Positions 48,444 to 55,993 of a stretch of DNA of 64,000 bases are shown piece after piece (the stretch's first letter is position 1; each line of letters begins with the position of its first letter). The translations under genes were made by a program, and so were the position numbers. The notes below the pieces were generated by a model. That model did not search any database. It had not been told where the DNA came from and was given only the letters and a program-made list of their open reading frames with translations. The DNA lies in contig JAUSFL010000008.1 of assembly GCA_030649735.1 (NCBI GenBank), positions 1-64,000 on the forward strand. The letters run 5' to 3'. Source of the stretch: Candidatus Iainarchaeum sp. (GTDB lineage Archaea > Iainarchaeota > Iainarchaeia > Iainarchaeales > UBA10191).

Positions 48444-48749
48444 TTACACCATTGCCTTCATTTTTTTCGCGAGAGCTTTTATTCGGTCTTCGGGCCTGAA
48501 TTCAATCAGTTCTCCGGAAATCCGCGCTTTTTTTCCCGCAATTTCAAACTCAAAAATGTTTCCTTTCTTTTCCACCTTTTTCATTCCGTTTTTTGTTTCA
48601 ATCTCGAATGTTTTTTTCGTTTCCCACAGCAATCTTCCGCTGAGTCCTTTTTTTGAAGGGTCTTTGCTTTCCGCAATCCTGACTTGCAGTCCATTAAGCT
48701 CGTGCATTGGAAGCAATTCCGCACAAAGCCCAAAATCATGCTCCTTCAA
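48444..48749 (-). CDS. rnp1: RNase P protein component 1 (Rpp29/Pop4)
   Basis: The 101-residue subunit of archaeal RNase P. HELNGLQVRIAESKDPSKKG, LSGRLLWETKKTFEIETKNG, KKGNIFEFEI and ELIEFRPEDRIK are the Sm-like core and C-terminal signature. The TTG at 48749 overlaps the SUI1 gene by 14 nt; an internal ATG at 48707 (MHELNG) is possible. Its presence shows the organism has a conventional RNase P, so an RNase P RNA gene should exist somewhere. Confidence 0.95.
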   Translation of the reverse strand: MKEHDFGLCAELLPMHELNGLQVRIAESKDPSKKGLSGRLLWETKKTFEIETKNGMKKVEKKGNIFEFEIAGKKARISGELIEFRPEDRIKALAKKMKAMV

Positions 48750-49044
48750 TCAATTCCTCCTTGTATCCTTGCTGTTTAAGCATTTCTTTGACTTTCTTTC
48801 GATGGTCGCCTTGCAATTCAATGGTTTTGTCCTTTAAGGTTCCGCCGCAGGCAAGCTTTTTTTTCAAAAGCTTCTCTAGCTCTTTGGCTTTTTCCTTGTC
48901 GTCAAAACCGCTTACTGTTGTCACGATTTTCTTGAAGCTTGTTCGCATCAGCCTTATTTTGATTTTTTGCGTTTCTTTCTCGATTTCAACGCAAACGCAA
49001 AGGCTTTTCGGCAAGCCGCAAGTCTGGCATATTTCCTCGACCAT
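48736..49044 (-). CDS. Translation initiation factor aIF1 (SUI1)
   Basis: The 102-residue start-site fidelity factor has an N-terminal zinc motif (CQTCGLPKSLCVC) and the SUI1 fold: TTVSGFDDKEKAKELEKLLK, KKLACGGTLKDKTIELQGDH. Located between rpl29 and the Rpp29 gene, as in other archaea. Confidence 0.96.
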   Translation of the reverse strand: MVEEICQTCGLPKSLCVCVEIEKETQKIKIRLMRTSFKKIVTTVSGFDDKEKAKELEKLLKKKLACGGTLKDKTIELQGDHRKKVKEMLKQQGYKEELIEGA

Positions 49045-49287
49045 TTACTTTTTTGCCTCCGTTTTTTTGCTTGCGTTTTGCAAACTTTTAGTCTGCTTTT
49101 CCTGAATGATTGTCAAGCATCTTGCAATGTCCCTGCGCAGGTTTCCTATTGTTGCGGGCTTTTCAGGCCTTGTTCCAGAGCTTTTAATGCTTCTTTCTTT
49201 CGCGAGCTTTGCCTTTAACTCTGCTGCCTTGTCCTCTAGCTCTTGCACTCCAAGGCCCCTGAACTGCGAGATTTTTTTCTTAGTCAT
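49045..49287 (-). CDS. rpl29: 50S ribosomal protein uL29
   Basis: 80 residues, two-helix protein near the exit tunnel: QFRGLGVQELEDKAAELKAK, TRPEKPATIGNLRRDIARCL. It has a short Ser/Lys tail. Overlaps the rps3 stop by 4 nt. Confidence 0.96.
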   Translation of the reverse strand: MTKKKISQFRGLGVQELEDKAAELKAKLAKERSIKSSGTRPEKPATIGNLRRDIARCLTIIQEKQTKSLQNASKKTEAKK

Positions 49288-50264
49288 TTTTCTTCACTTT
49301 TTTCTTTTGCTTCTTTTTCATGCTCTTTGTGGACTTCTTTCTTTTCAGAATGCTCTTTTTTCTCGTGCTCTTTGTGCGCTGGAGCCTCTTTCTTTTCTTC
49401 CTTGTGAACGTGAGTTTCGTGTTCCTTGTGTGAATGCGCTTCATGCTCTTTTTTTTCATGAGTGTTAGATTGTGCTTCTTTCTTTTCTGAGTGCTCTTTT
49501 TTCTCCACTGTTTTCTTTTTTTCCTCTTGCTTGTCTTCTGCTTTGACTTTTTCAGTCTCGAATTCTAAAGGCTTTGTTATTGTCCCTTCGGTTTTTGTTG
49601 AGAGCGCTTCTTCCGCCTTTTTTGTCGCGTTTTCTATCGCTTCCTGCCTTTTTGCAAAAAGCTCTTTCAAGTTTATCTTGTCAGGGAATACTGTGTCTGG
49701 ATGCACTATGCGCAGTTTTATTCCAATCGCGCCGTATTTTGGGTATGCTGTGACTTTGGCGTAATCGACAAGCTTTACCTGGTCTCCGGTTTTTTTCATG
49801 TATCCTGTCGCAATCCTTTGCTTTCTTTTTCTTTCTCCTTTTCCGCCCAATGCTCCTGCAAGCACTAATTCCACTCCTTGCGCGCCTTTCATTGAAATGT
49901 CATGCACTACTTTGTAGGCAATGCTTCTCCAGCTGTATCCGCGCTCTAAAAGCATTTTCAGCCTGTCTGCTGTTGCCTTGGCGTCAAGTTCTGGAACTTT
50001 GATTTCTTGGATTTCCAATTGCGGGTTTTCAATCTTGAATTTTTCCCCAAGCTCGAGAGTTAAGCGTTTTATGTTTTGCCCGCTTTTTCCGATTGCAAGC
50101 CCCGGGTGCGTTACATTAACTATGATTCTAGTGACTAGTGGAGTTTTCACTATGTCAAGCTTTGTGAATCCTGCCCTGTCCATGTTCTTTCGGATGTAGT
50201 TTTCTAGCTCGATTTTTTTCATGTTTTGCTGAATAAAGGTTCTTTCAATCAAGTTTTTCACCAT
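49284..50264 (-). CDS. rps3: 30S ribosomal protein uS3 with long His/Lys/Glu tail
   Basis: Head protein of the mRNA entry tunnel. The first ~210 residues are a regular uS3: KH domain with GLAIGKSGQNIKRLTLELGE, then RKRKQRIATGYMKKTGDQVK and YPKYGAIGIKLRIVHPDTVF. The total of 326 residues includes a C-terminal tail of about 90 residues almost entirely Lys, Glu and His (for example EAHSHKEHETHVHKEEKKEA). It is likely unstructured and metal-binding. Confidence 0.97.
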   Translation of the reverse strand: MVKNLIERTFIQQNMKKIELENYIRKNMDRAGFTKLDIVKTPLVTRIIVNVTHPGLAIGKSGQNIKRLTLELGEKFKIENPQLEIQEIKVPELDAKATADRLKMLLERGYSWRSIAYKVVHDISMKGAQGVELVLAGALGGKGERKRKQRIATGYMKKTGDQVKLVDYAKVTAYPKYGAIGIKLRIVHPDTVFPDKINLKELFAKRQEAIENATKKAEEALSTKTEGTITKPLEFETEKVKAEDKQEEKKKTVEKKEHSEKKEAQSNTHEKKEHEAHSHKEHETHVHKEEKKEAPAHKEHEKKEHSEKKEVHKEHEKEAKEKSEEK

Positions 50265-50265
50265 T

Positions 50266-50754
50266 TTATGCCGCGTTTTCCCTTGCTATTACTTCCAAAT
50301 GTGCCGCTTTTTTAACGTGGGTTTTTCCTGAAATTTTTCCCTGCTTTTGATGGCTTGTCCTTCCAACGCCTTTGCTTGCAAAAGCATGAATGATTATCAA
50401 ATTTTCTGCGTTAAGCCCTTTGTAGTCTGCGTTTGCTTTCAATTGCTCTAAAAGCTCGACCCATTTTGTCGCGCATCTTTTAGGGTATCTTCCTGTTTTT
50501 GTGTGGCTTATTGCGTCTCCTTTCCTGTGCGGGACTTCCTTGTTGTAGCGCCTTAAAGGCAAGTGCCTTGTTTTTTCAGCGACTGCCTTCAGGAATTGTA
50601 TTGCCCACGCGACTCTTTTGCCCTTGATTTCACGGCTTATTTCAGTGCTGTACTTCAGGCTTACTGGCGCGTTGTTTGCTATGGCCTTGGCTATTGTTTT
50701 TTCAGTGCCGAGAGAGAATTGAACATTGTAATTTTTCTTGCTCATTCCAATCAT
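50266..50754 (-). CDS. rpl22: 50S ribosomal protein uL22
   Basis: Exit-tunnel protein, 162 residues: SREIKGKRVAWAIQFLKAVA, LRRYNKEVPHRKGDAISHTK, YPKRCATKWVELLEQLKANA and HAFASKGVGRTSHQKQGKIS. Usual archaeal length. Confidence 0.97.
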   Translation of the reverse strand: MIGMSKKNYNVQFSLGTEKTIAKAIANNAPVSLKYSTEISREIKGKRVAWAIQFLKAVAEKTRHLPLRRYNKEVPHRKGDAISHTKTGRYPKRCATKWVELLEQLKANADYKGLNAENLIIIHAFASKGVGRTSHQKQGKISGKTHVKKAAHLEVIARENAA

Positions 50755-51152
50755 CCTCTTGCGTTAACTGCTGTGGAGCTTCTTGTTGCTCCAATTCCTG
50801 CCTTTCCGTGCTGTAAGCGTTTTCTTGTTTGCGAGAATTCCCCTAAAGTGTGCCCTATCATTTCGTCCTTTGCTTCCATTAAAATGAACTCGTGGCCGTT
50901 GTATATTGCAAACTTTAATCCAACAAACTTTGGCAGAATGATTGCTTCTCTTTTGTGGGTCCTGATTGATTTTGGCTCTTTTCCAGCCAGTTTTTCTTTC
51001 AATGCCTTGTCAACGCGTTTCATTAATGGGGAGTCAGTTCCGCGAAGAAGGCTTCTTCTTCTCCTGGATTTCGCGATTTTCGCGAATTCTTCATTTGACA
51101 TTTCCTTTAACTCGCCTAGAGTTTTTCCCTTGTAATTGAATTCTTTAGCCAA
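50751..51152 (-). CDS. rps19: 30S ribosomal protein uS19
   Basis: 133 residues: FNYKGKTLGELKEMSNEEFA, SRRRRSLLRGTDSPLMKRVD, IRTHKREAIILPKFVGLKFA then LGEFSQTRKRLQHGKAGIGA. Standard. Confidence 0.97.
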   Translation of the reverse strand: MAKEFNYKGKTLGELKEMSNEEFAKIAKSRRRRSLLRGTDSPLMKRVDKALKEKLAGKEPKSIRTHKREAIILPKFVGLKFAIYNGHEFILMEAKDEMIGHTLGEFSQTRKRLQHGKAGIGATRSSTAVNARG

Positions 51153-51165
51153 TTTTTCACCTTGA

Positions 51166-51888
51166 TTATTTCTTTAATCTTCCTGTTCTTTTGCTTGCAA
51201 TTGCCCCGACTTTTCTTCCAGGAGGAGCATGCCTTGAAGTAGACTTTGACTTTCCTGCGTGATGCTGGCCTCCGCCGAATGGATGGCTTAAAGGATTCAT
51301 TGCGACTCCTCTCACGCTTGGGTACTTGTGGTGCTTTGCGCGCATTTTGTGGAATGCAGCCCCTGCCTTTACCAATGGCTTTTCGCCTCTTCCGCTTCCT
51401 GCTCCGCACCCGATTGTTGCCCTGCAGCCTGGATTTAATTGCACTGTTTGGCCTGAAGGCAGTTTTACAAAAACTGTCTTGCTGTCTTTTGTCATTACCA
51501 GCCCGTACAGTCCGGAGCTTTTTATCAAGACTCCGCCATCGCCTGGTGTTTTTTCAACGCAAAATACTGGGGCTCCTTCAACAATTTCTCTTAATGGAAG
51601 CACGTTTCCGACACTCAATGCGGCTTTTTTTCCAAGCTCTATGTTTTGCCCCACGCTTAATCCTTCAGCAGCCAGCATTACGACTTCTTTGCCGTTTTCG
51701 AAATTTACTTTTGCCAATACTCCGCTGTGCAATTGGTCAATGAATAATTCTGAAACTCTTCCCCTGATTAATTCAGCGTCTTTAACGTCGTTTAATGTCA
51801 AGTATCCACTCTTGGCTTTGGCGTTCATTGACGCCTTGTAGGTTGGAGAACCTTTTCCTGCCCTTTGAGTCCTTGTTCTTTGCGCCAT
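51166..51888 (-). CDS. rpl2: 50S ribosomal protein uL2
   Basis: Peptidyl-transferase-region protein, 240 residues: AQRTRTQRAGKGSPTYKAS, PLREIVEGAPVFCVEKTPGD, GCGAGSGRGEKPLVKAG and the catalytic-site loop VRGVAMNPLSHPFGGGQHHA. Complete. Confidence 0.98.
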   Translation of the reverse strand: MAQRTRTQRAGKGSPTYKASMNAKAKSGYLTLNDVKDAELIRGRVSELFIDQLHSGVLAKVNFENGKEVVMLAAEGLSVGQNIELGKKAALSVGNVLPLREIVEGAPVFCVEKTPGDGGVLIKSSGLYGLVMTKDSKTVFVKLPSGQTVQLNPGCRATIGCGAGSGRGEKPLVKAGAAFHKMRAKHHKYPSVRGVAMNPLSHPFGGGQHHAGKSKSTSRHAPPGRKVGAIASKRTGRLKK

Positions 51889-51894
51889 AAAATA

Positions 51895-52386
51895 TTACAC
51901 TACTCCAAGCTTTGTCGCCAATTCTTGGGCCTTGAATGCCTTTCCTAATTTAACAATTGCCTTTTTCCTGCCTTGATTGTCCCTTAATGTCTGCACGCTT
52001 TCTACTTTTACTGCATAAAGCTTTTCTATTGCAGTCCTGATGTCTATTTTTGATGCTTTTTGGTTTACAATGAATGTGATTTTGTTTTGCGCTTCAATCG
52101 CGCCGACTGCCTTTTCTGAAATTAATGGAAAAATCAATACTTCATTCAATTCCATTCCAGACTCTGTTTTTTCATGGCTTGCTTTTGGGACAAAGATTGC
52201 CTTTTCTTTCTTGGTCTCTTTTTTCTCGGCTGCTGCCTTTTTTGAACTTACTGCCTCTTCGCTCCAAATGTCTTCCTTTTCCGCCTTTGCAGCGTCTTTC
52301 TTCAATTTTGCAGCCTTTGGCTGGTTTGAAGCCTTGCTTTTCAAGTCTGCTTTTGCGCCTTTTGAAGTGTAGTCTTTTTCAGTCAT
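51895..52386 (-). CDS. rpl23: 50S ribosomal protein uL23 with N-terminal extension
   Basis: The C-terminal ~85 residues are uL23: VLIFPLISEKAVGAIEAQNK, KIDIRTAIEKLYAVKVESVQ. The total of 163 residues includes an N-terminal extension of about 75 residues rich in Ala, Lys and Glu (SKKAAAEKKETKKEKAIFVP). This protein forms the docking site near the exit tunnel, so the extension may face factors such as NAC or SecY. Confidence 0.96.
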   Translation of the reverse strand: MTEKDYTSKGAKADLKSKASNQPKAAKLKKDAAKAEKEDIWSEEAVSSKKAAAEKKETKKEKAIFVPKASHEKTESGMELNEVLIFPLISEKAVGAIEAQNKITFIVNQKASKIDIRTAIEKLYAVKVESVQTLRDNQGRKKAIVKLGKAFKAQELATKLGVV

Positions 52387-53189
52387 TGCAATTCCTTCAA
52401 TGCTTTTTCAGTAATAATCGTCAATCTTCCCGCATTGGTTCCTGGAGCCAATTGCTCAGCGTTCAATAATTTTGCTGCAACAACGTCAACGCCTTCAAAA
52501 TTCCTTGCCGCTTTTTCGACAGTTGTTTTTGATTTTGAAACAATAATAAGCAGGCTTTTTCTTTTTTTGTACCTTCTTCCCCTTGACTTTCCTTTTCCTG
52601 CCCTTATTTGCTTTTTTGACTTTGCTTTTTCAATGTCTTGCATTACTCCAAGGCTTTCCAATACTTTTGCGACTTCTTTTGACTTTAGCAATTCTTCAAA
52701 CTTGTCTTCAATGATTATTGGAGTTTCCTTGATGATTGATTCGTCAAAAACATGCCCTCTTTTTTTCACGATTTCCTTGTCAGCGATTGCTGCAAGCGCT
52801 GAATGAGTTGCCTTTTGCTTTTCTTTCTTGTTAATGCTTTCCTGCAATACTCTCATGCTTTTTGGAGGATGCGCTTTAGGGCCTCCAACAACTCCGGCAA
52901 TTCCTGCAACTCTTCCGTAAAGCAAGAATCTCCTGTTTCTCAAGCGTGGCTTTCTTGCCCTTCCAGTATTGATTGTTCTCATTGGAGTCGGGTAATGCCT
53001 TGCTCCAATGTATTCTGCAGTGTTAGTTCTGCCTGCGCGAGGGTTTGCCCCATAGCTTTTCCGCTTTGCAGAGCGGATTGCCAATACTGCTCTTTTGATT
53101 AGATTAAAGTCAACTTCTTCATTGAATGCTTCAGGCAATTCAACGTGCTTTAATGCCTTGCCTTCTAGTGAAAAAACGCTTGCTTTCAT
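52383..53189 (-). CDS. rpl4: 50S ribosomal protein uL4
   Basis: 268 residues: VDFNLIKRAVLAIRSAKRKS, the tunnel loop with NRRFLLYGRVAGIAGVVGGP, KAHPPKSMRVLQESINKKEK, then KKRGHVFDESIIKETPIIIE. Complete. Overlaps neighbours on both sides by 4 nt. Confidence 0.97.
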   Translation of the reverse strand: MKASVFSLEGKALKHVELPEAFNEEVDFNLIKRAVLAIRSAKRKSYGANPRAGRTNTAEYIGARHYPTPMRTINTGRARKPRLRNRRFLLYGRVAGIAGVVGGPKAHPPKSMRVLQESINKKEKQKATHSALAAIADKEIVKKRGHVFDESIIKETPIIIEDKFEELLKSKEVAKVLESLGVMQDIEKAKSKKQIRAGKGKSRGRRYKKRKSLLIIVSKSKTTVEKAARNFEGVDVVAAKLLNAEQLAPGTNAGRLTIITEKALKELQ

Positions 53190-54196
53190 AATGCCACACC
53201 TGTGCTTGGCTGTGTGCTGAAGCTTTCAATAGGTCCAATCTTCCACTTGCTTTCCAGAGTCTTTCTTGCAGGCTCCCTTAATGCAATAAGCCTTTTCACA
53301 ATGCCTGGAGTGCTTCCGGCAATCAAAATGAAATCATTCCTCAAGTCTCCGTAATCCTCAAATCCTGCTGAAGGATTGATTTTCTTGAAATCGCTTGAAA
53401 TTAGCAAAACTTTCTTGTTGAATTCCACGCGCGCGTGGTATCCGTGCTGTCCTGCCCTTGCGACAGTGAACATGATGGAGCTTGGATTCCAAGGCCCGTA
53501 AGTTCCAGGCTTTCTGTGGTATTTTCCTTTTCTTCCAAAAACCTTGACTCCAAATCTTTTTACTGGGCCTGTAGTCCCAAATCCTTTAGTGACTGCCTTG
53601 ACATCAACAAACTGGCTGTCCTTGAAAACATCCTGTGCTTTCAATTCTTGCCCTAGCTTTGATTTTGCAAAATTGAATTGCTCTTCTGGAGTCCCGCTTA
53701 ACGCAATTTCTGAAATTGCAGGCTTTTTCTTGCCCATTGTGGTCATTGCAGGATTAGTATGAACTAATAAGTGAACTTCTGAAATTTCTGATTTTCTAGC
53801 TTCCAAGTCCTCGATTTTGTGCTCTTTTTTCTTTTTTGCAAAGCTTTGCTGCCTTCTTGCCAAGTTCTTGTCAAGCTTTGCAGTCAAGACTTCGCCCAAA
53901 ACATGGCTTCCGTAAGAGTCTTTAGTGTAGGCCCTTACTCCAAAAACCTTTAATGGAGGGCATTCGAGCACAGTGCAGGGAATTTGCATTGTCATTCCTT
54001 TCTTGTGGGATTTTGCATGGTCGTTTTTTGCCATTACGTGAACCATGCCTGCCTTGTAGCCGAAAAAATTCAATGGCTTAACGCCTTCAATTTTTGAGAC
54101 AGTCTTAAAGCTAGTGAAGACTGGAGTTTCCTTTAGAGCGCGCTTTCTTGGATAGAAAGCCATGCTTCCTTCTCTTGGCTTGTGCTTTTTTCCCAT
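53186..54196 (-). CDS. rpl3: 50S ribosomal protein uL3
   Basis: 336 residues, first gene of the run: MAFYPRKRALKETPVFTSFK, LNFFGYKAGMVHVMAKNDHA, KGFGTTGPVKRFGVKVFGRK, RKPGTYGPWNPSSIMFTVAR. Preceded by a leader of about 165 nt with three hairpins between promoter and ATG. Confidence 0.97.
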   Translation of the reverse strand: MGKKHKPREGSMAFYPRKRALKETPVFTSFKTVSKIEGVKPLNFFGYKAGMVHVMAKNDHAKSHKKGMTMQIPCTVLECPPLKVFGVRAYTKDSYGSHVLGEVLTAKLDKNLARRQQSFAKKKKEHKIEDLEARKSEISEVHLLVHTNPAMTTMGKKKPAISEIALSGTPEEQFNFAKSKLGQELKAQDVFKDSQFVDVKAVTKGFGTTGPVKRFGVKVFGRKGKYHRKPGTYGPWNPSSIMFTVARAGQHGYHARVEFNKKVLLISSDFKKINPSAGFEDYGDLRNDFILIAGSTPGIVKRLIALREPARKTLESKWKIGPIESFSTQPSTGVAL

Positions 54197-54400
54197 TAAA
54201 TTTCACGTGGTTGGTGTTAAAGCTGTTTTTAGAGCATCGGCATTAGGGTGCCGAAACAAAAAAATGCTTTTTGGTGGCTAAATTTTTACTGAAAAAGGAC
54301 CAGCGTTAAAACACTGGGCTTTTTGCATTTCCAGATGAAAAAACTCTCCTGGAAGTGTGCTTTATTACCTTAATATTTCAGGAAAAAGTATTTAAAGGGA
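54197..54400 (-). promoter_or_regulatory. Promoter and structured leader of the r-protein operon
   Basis: On the minus strand a TATA box (TTTAAATA, complement of 54389-54396) is followed by a long leader before the uL3 ATG at 54196. Three hairpins lie in it: TTCCAG/CTGGAA (54329-54334 with 54349-54354); CCAG.GTT/AAC.CTGG (54300-54317, one mismatch); and CGGCA/TGCCG (54238-54242 with 54249-54253). Leaders of this length are unusual where most genes look leaderless. It may be a binding site for autoregulation by an r-protein. Confidence 0.55.
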
Positions 54401-54469
54401 AAGGTCGCTTTGCCTTTCCAGAACTCCTTAAAAACTACTTGGCATTTCCGCTCTTATTCTCAATTATTT

Positions 54470-55930
54470 TCATGGCCCCTCGCGGCCTGTGCTAATGCAG
54501 ATCGCATTGCACGCTCCTGGATTTTGGCAAGAATCTATTGTTGAAGGATTATTGTCATTGCACTCTGAGCTTGAAAAACAGTAAGGAGTTGTGCAGTTTC
54601 CATTGCAGACTACTTGAGTTGGTTGGCAATTTCTTCCAATATTTATTTCGGCAGAGTAAATATTCTGTATTTCGCTTAGCGAGAGCTGCCGCCCGTAAAT
54701 TTTTAAGTTATCTATTCTTCCATTAAATGTTCCGCTGAATGGAATGCTTCCTGACTGGTATGCCCCGTAAGTTGTTCCAATAAGCAAGTCTCTAGTTGCA
54801 GTTACGTCAATTTTTGGAGTGTTCTCATCGTAATCAGTCCAACTATTTGGGTAGGTTACAGTGTAATTCCTCAAGCCGCCGTCAATTATTGTAATGATTT
54901 TTATTGAATCAGCAGCTCTTTCGACAGTATAAGCCAAGTGGTGCCAGTTTCCGTCCATCCAACTGCCGCCTAAGTTTCCGAGCCAAGCACTGAATGCCTG
55001 GTTTGGCGGAGGGCTTATTGGCGAAGTGTGCCTTATGTCTCCGTCAGTAACATAAAACCTGTCCCTGTAAATTCCGAAGCCCGGGCCCACATCATAATAT
55101 GCATTTGCAAGCACTGCCTGCTGTAAAGTGTCGCCAGTGTTCAATGCCTTTGCCCAAAGCATTACTGTAAAGTTTGTGTTTTTTCCAAAGTTCAGGCTTT
55201 CGTTTCCTTGGATTTTTGGAATTTTGACATAGCTATTTGCTCGCCTGTCAATCACAAGCACTTTTCCCCTGACTGGATCGTTTTCTATGGCTGCGCTTCC
55301 AACAATTATTCCGTTGTTTCCAAGCCCTGACTTGTCCAGCACGTCAGTTTCAAAAGGCAAGAATAGTCTCAAATCGCTTGTGCATTTTGAAGTGTCAAAT
55401 GACTTGCAGTCTGTGCTGCATCCTAAAGTCCCGCTAATAAATCCTTGGGTCTGGCAAGTCTGTCCGCTAAGATCATTGCTGTCACAGACTTCGATGCCTT
55501 GCTTTATTCCATCGCCGCATTTGAAATTGTAGCATTCTGAAGTGTCAAACTGGCAGTCTTTGCAATATAGACCTCCGCCATCAAATCCCAGGTCTTTGCA
55601 AAGCTTTCCGCCAAGATTTGTACTGTCGCATTGCTCATTTTCGTCAATTATTTCATTGCCGCAAACTGCTTGAGTACTGCATGCTCCCAGGCAGCATCTT
55701 GAAGTGTCGCTTGCTGAAGTCCAGTCTTGCGAGCAGTTTTCTTTTTCATTGCATGTAATTCCATTTTGCTCTTGGCAGGTTTTCAGTGTTTGCTGGCAGT
55801 CTTGAGAGCAAGTGTATTGGTCTTCTCCTTGTTCGCAAACTCTGTTTCCGCAATATGCTGGCGGGTTAACGCATCCTGAAATCAAAATTAAGACGCTAGC
55901 AAACAATAACACAAATAATGCTTTTTTCAA
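54470..55930 (-). CDS. Lipoprotein with Cys-rich repeats and LamG/ConA-like domain
   Basis: About 486 residues from TTG 55930 (MKKALFVLLFASVLILISGC), a lipoprotein signal with lipobox ISGC. Order: an N-terminal CGNRVCEQGED segment; Cys-rich repeats with CGDGIKQGIEVCDSN-type loops (about 30-200); a LamG/concanavalin-like beta sandwich (about 205-430; LRLFLPFETDVLDKSGLGNN, FTVMLWAKAL, WHHLAYTVERA, GRIDNLKIYGRQLSLSEI); and a C-terminal copy of a ~45-residue Cys module (CNGNCTTPYC...CNDNNPSTIDSC). LamG domains often bind glycans. The leader matches that of the next lipoprotein gene. Confidence 0.88.
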   Translation of the reverse strand: MKKALFVLLFASVLILISGCVNPPAYCGNRVCEQGEDQYTCSQDCQQTLKTCQEQNGITCNEKENCSQDWTSASDTSRCCLGACSTQAVCGNEIIDENEQCDSTNLGGKLCKDLGFDGGGLYCKDCQFDTSECYNFKCGDGIKQGIEVCDSNDLSGQTCQTQGFISGTLGCSTDCKSFDTSKCTSDLRLFLPFETDVLDKSGLGNNGIIVGSAAIENDPVRGKVLVIDRRANSYVKIPKIQGNESLNFGKNTNFTVMLWAKALNTGDTLQQAVLANAYYDVGPGFGIYRDRFYVTDGDIRHTSPISPPPNQAFSAWLGNLGGSWMDGNWHHLAYTVERAADSIKIITIIDGGLRNYTVTYPNSWTDYDENTPKIDVTATRDLLIGTTYGAYQSGSIPFSGTFNGRIDNLKIYGRQLSLSEIQNIYSAEINIGRNCQPTQVVCNGNCTTPYCFSSSECNDNNPSTIDSCQNPGACNAICISTGREGP

Positions 55931-55993
55931 AACCCACCAACTCCTTTTTAGGAAAATTAAATATTTAAAGCTGAAATGCACAGCAGAAGCAAT

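Noticed and set aside
32928-54196. Long plus-strand frames opposite the r-protein genes
   Set aside because: They are antisense shadows rich in Phe/Ser/Leu with no ribosome-binding sites or family similarity, created by Lys/Glu-rich coding on the other strand.
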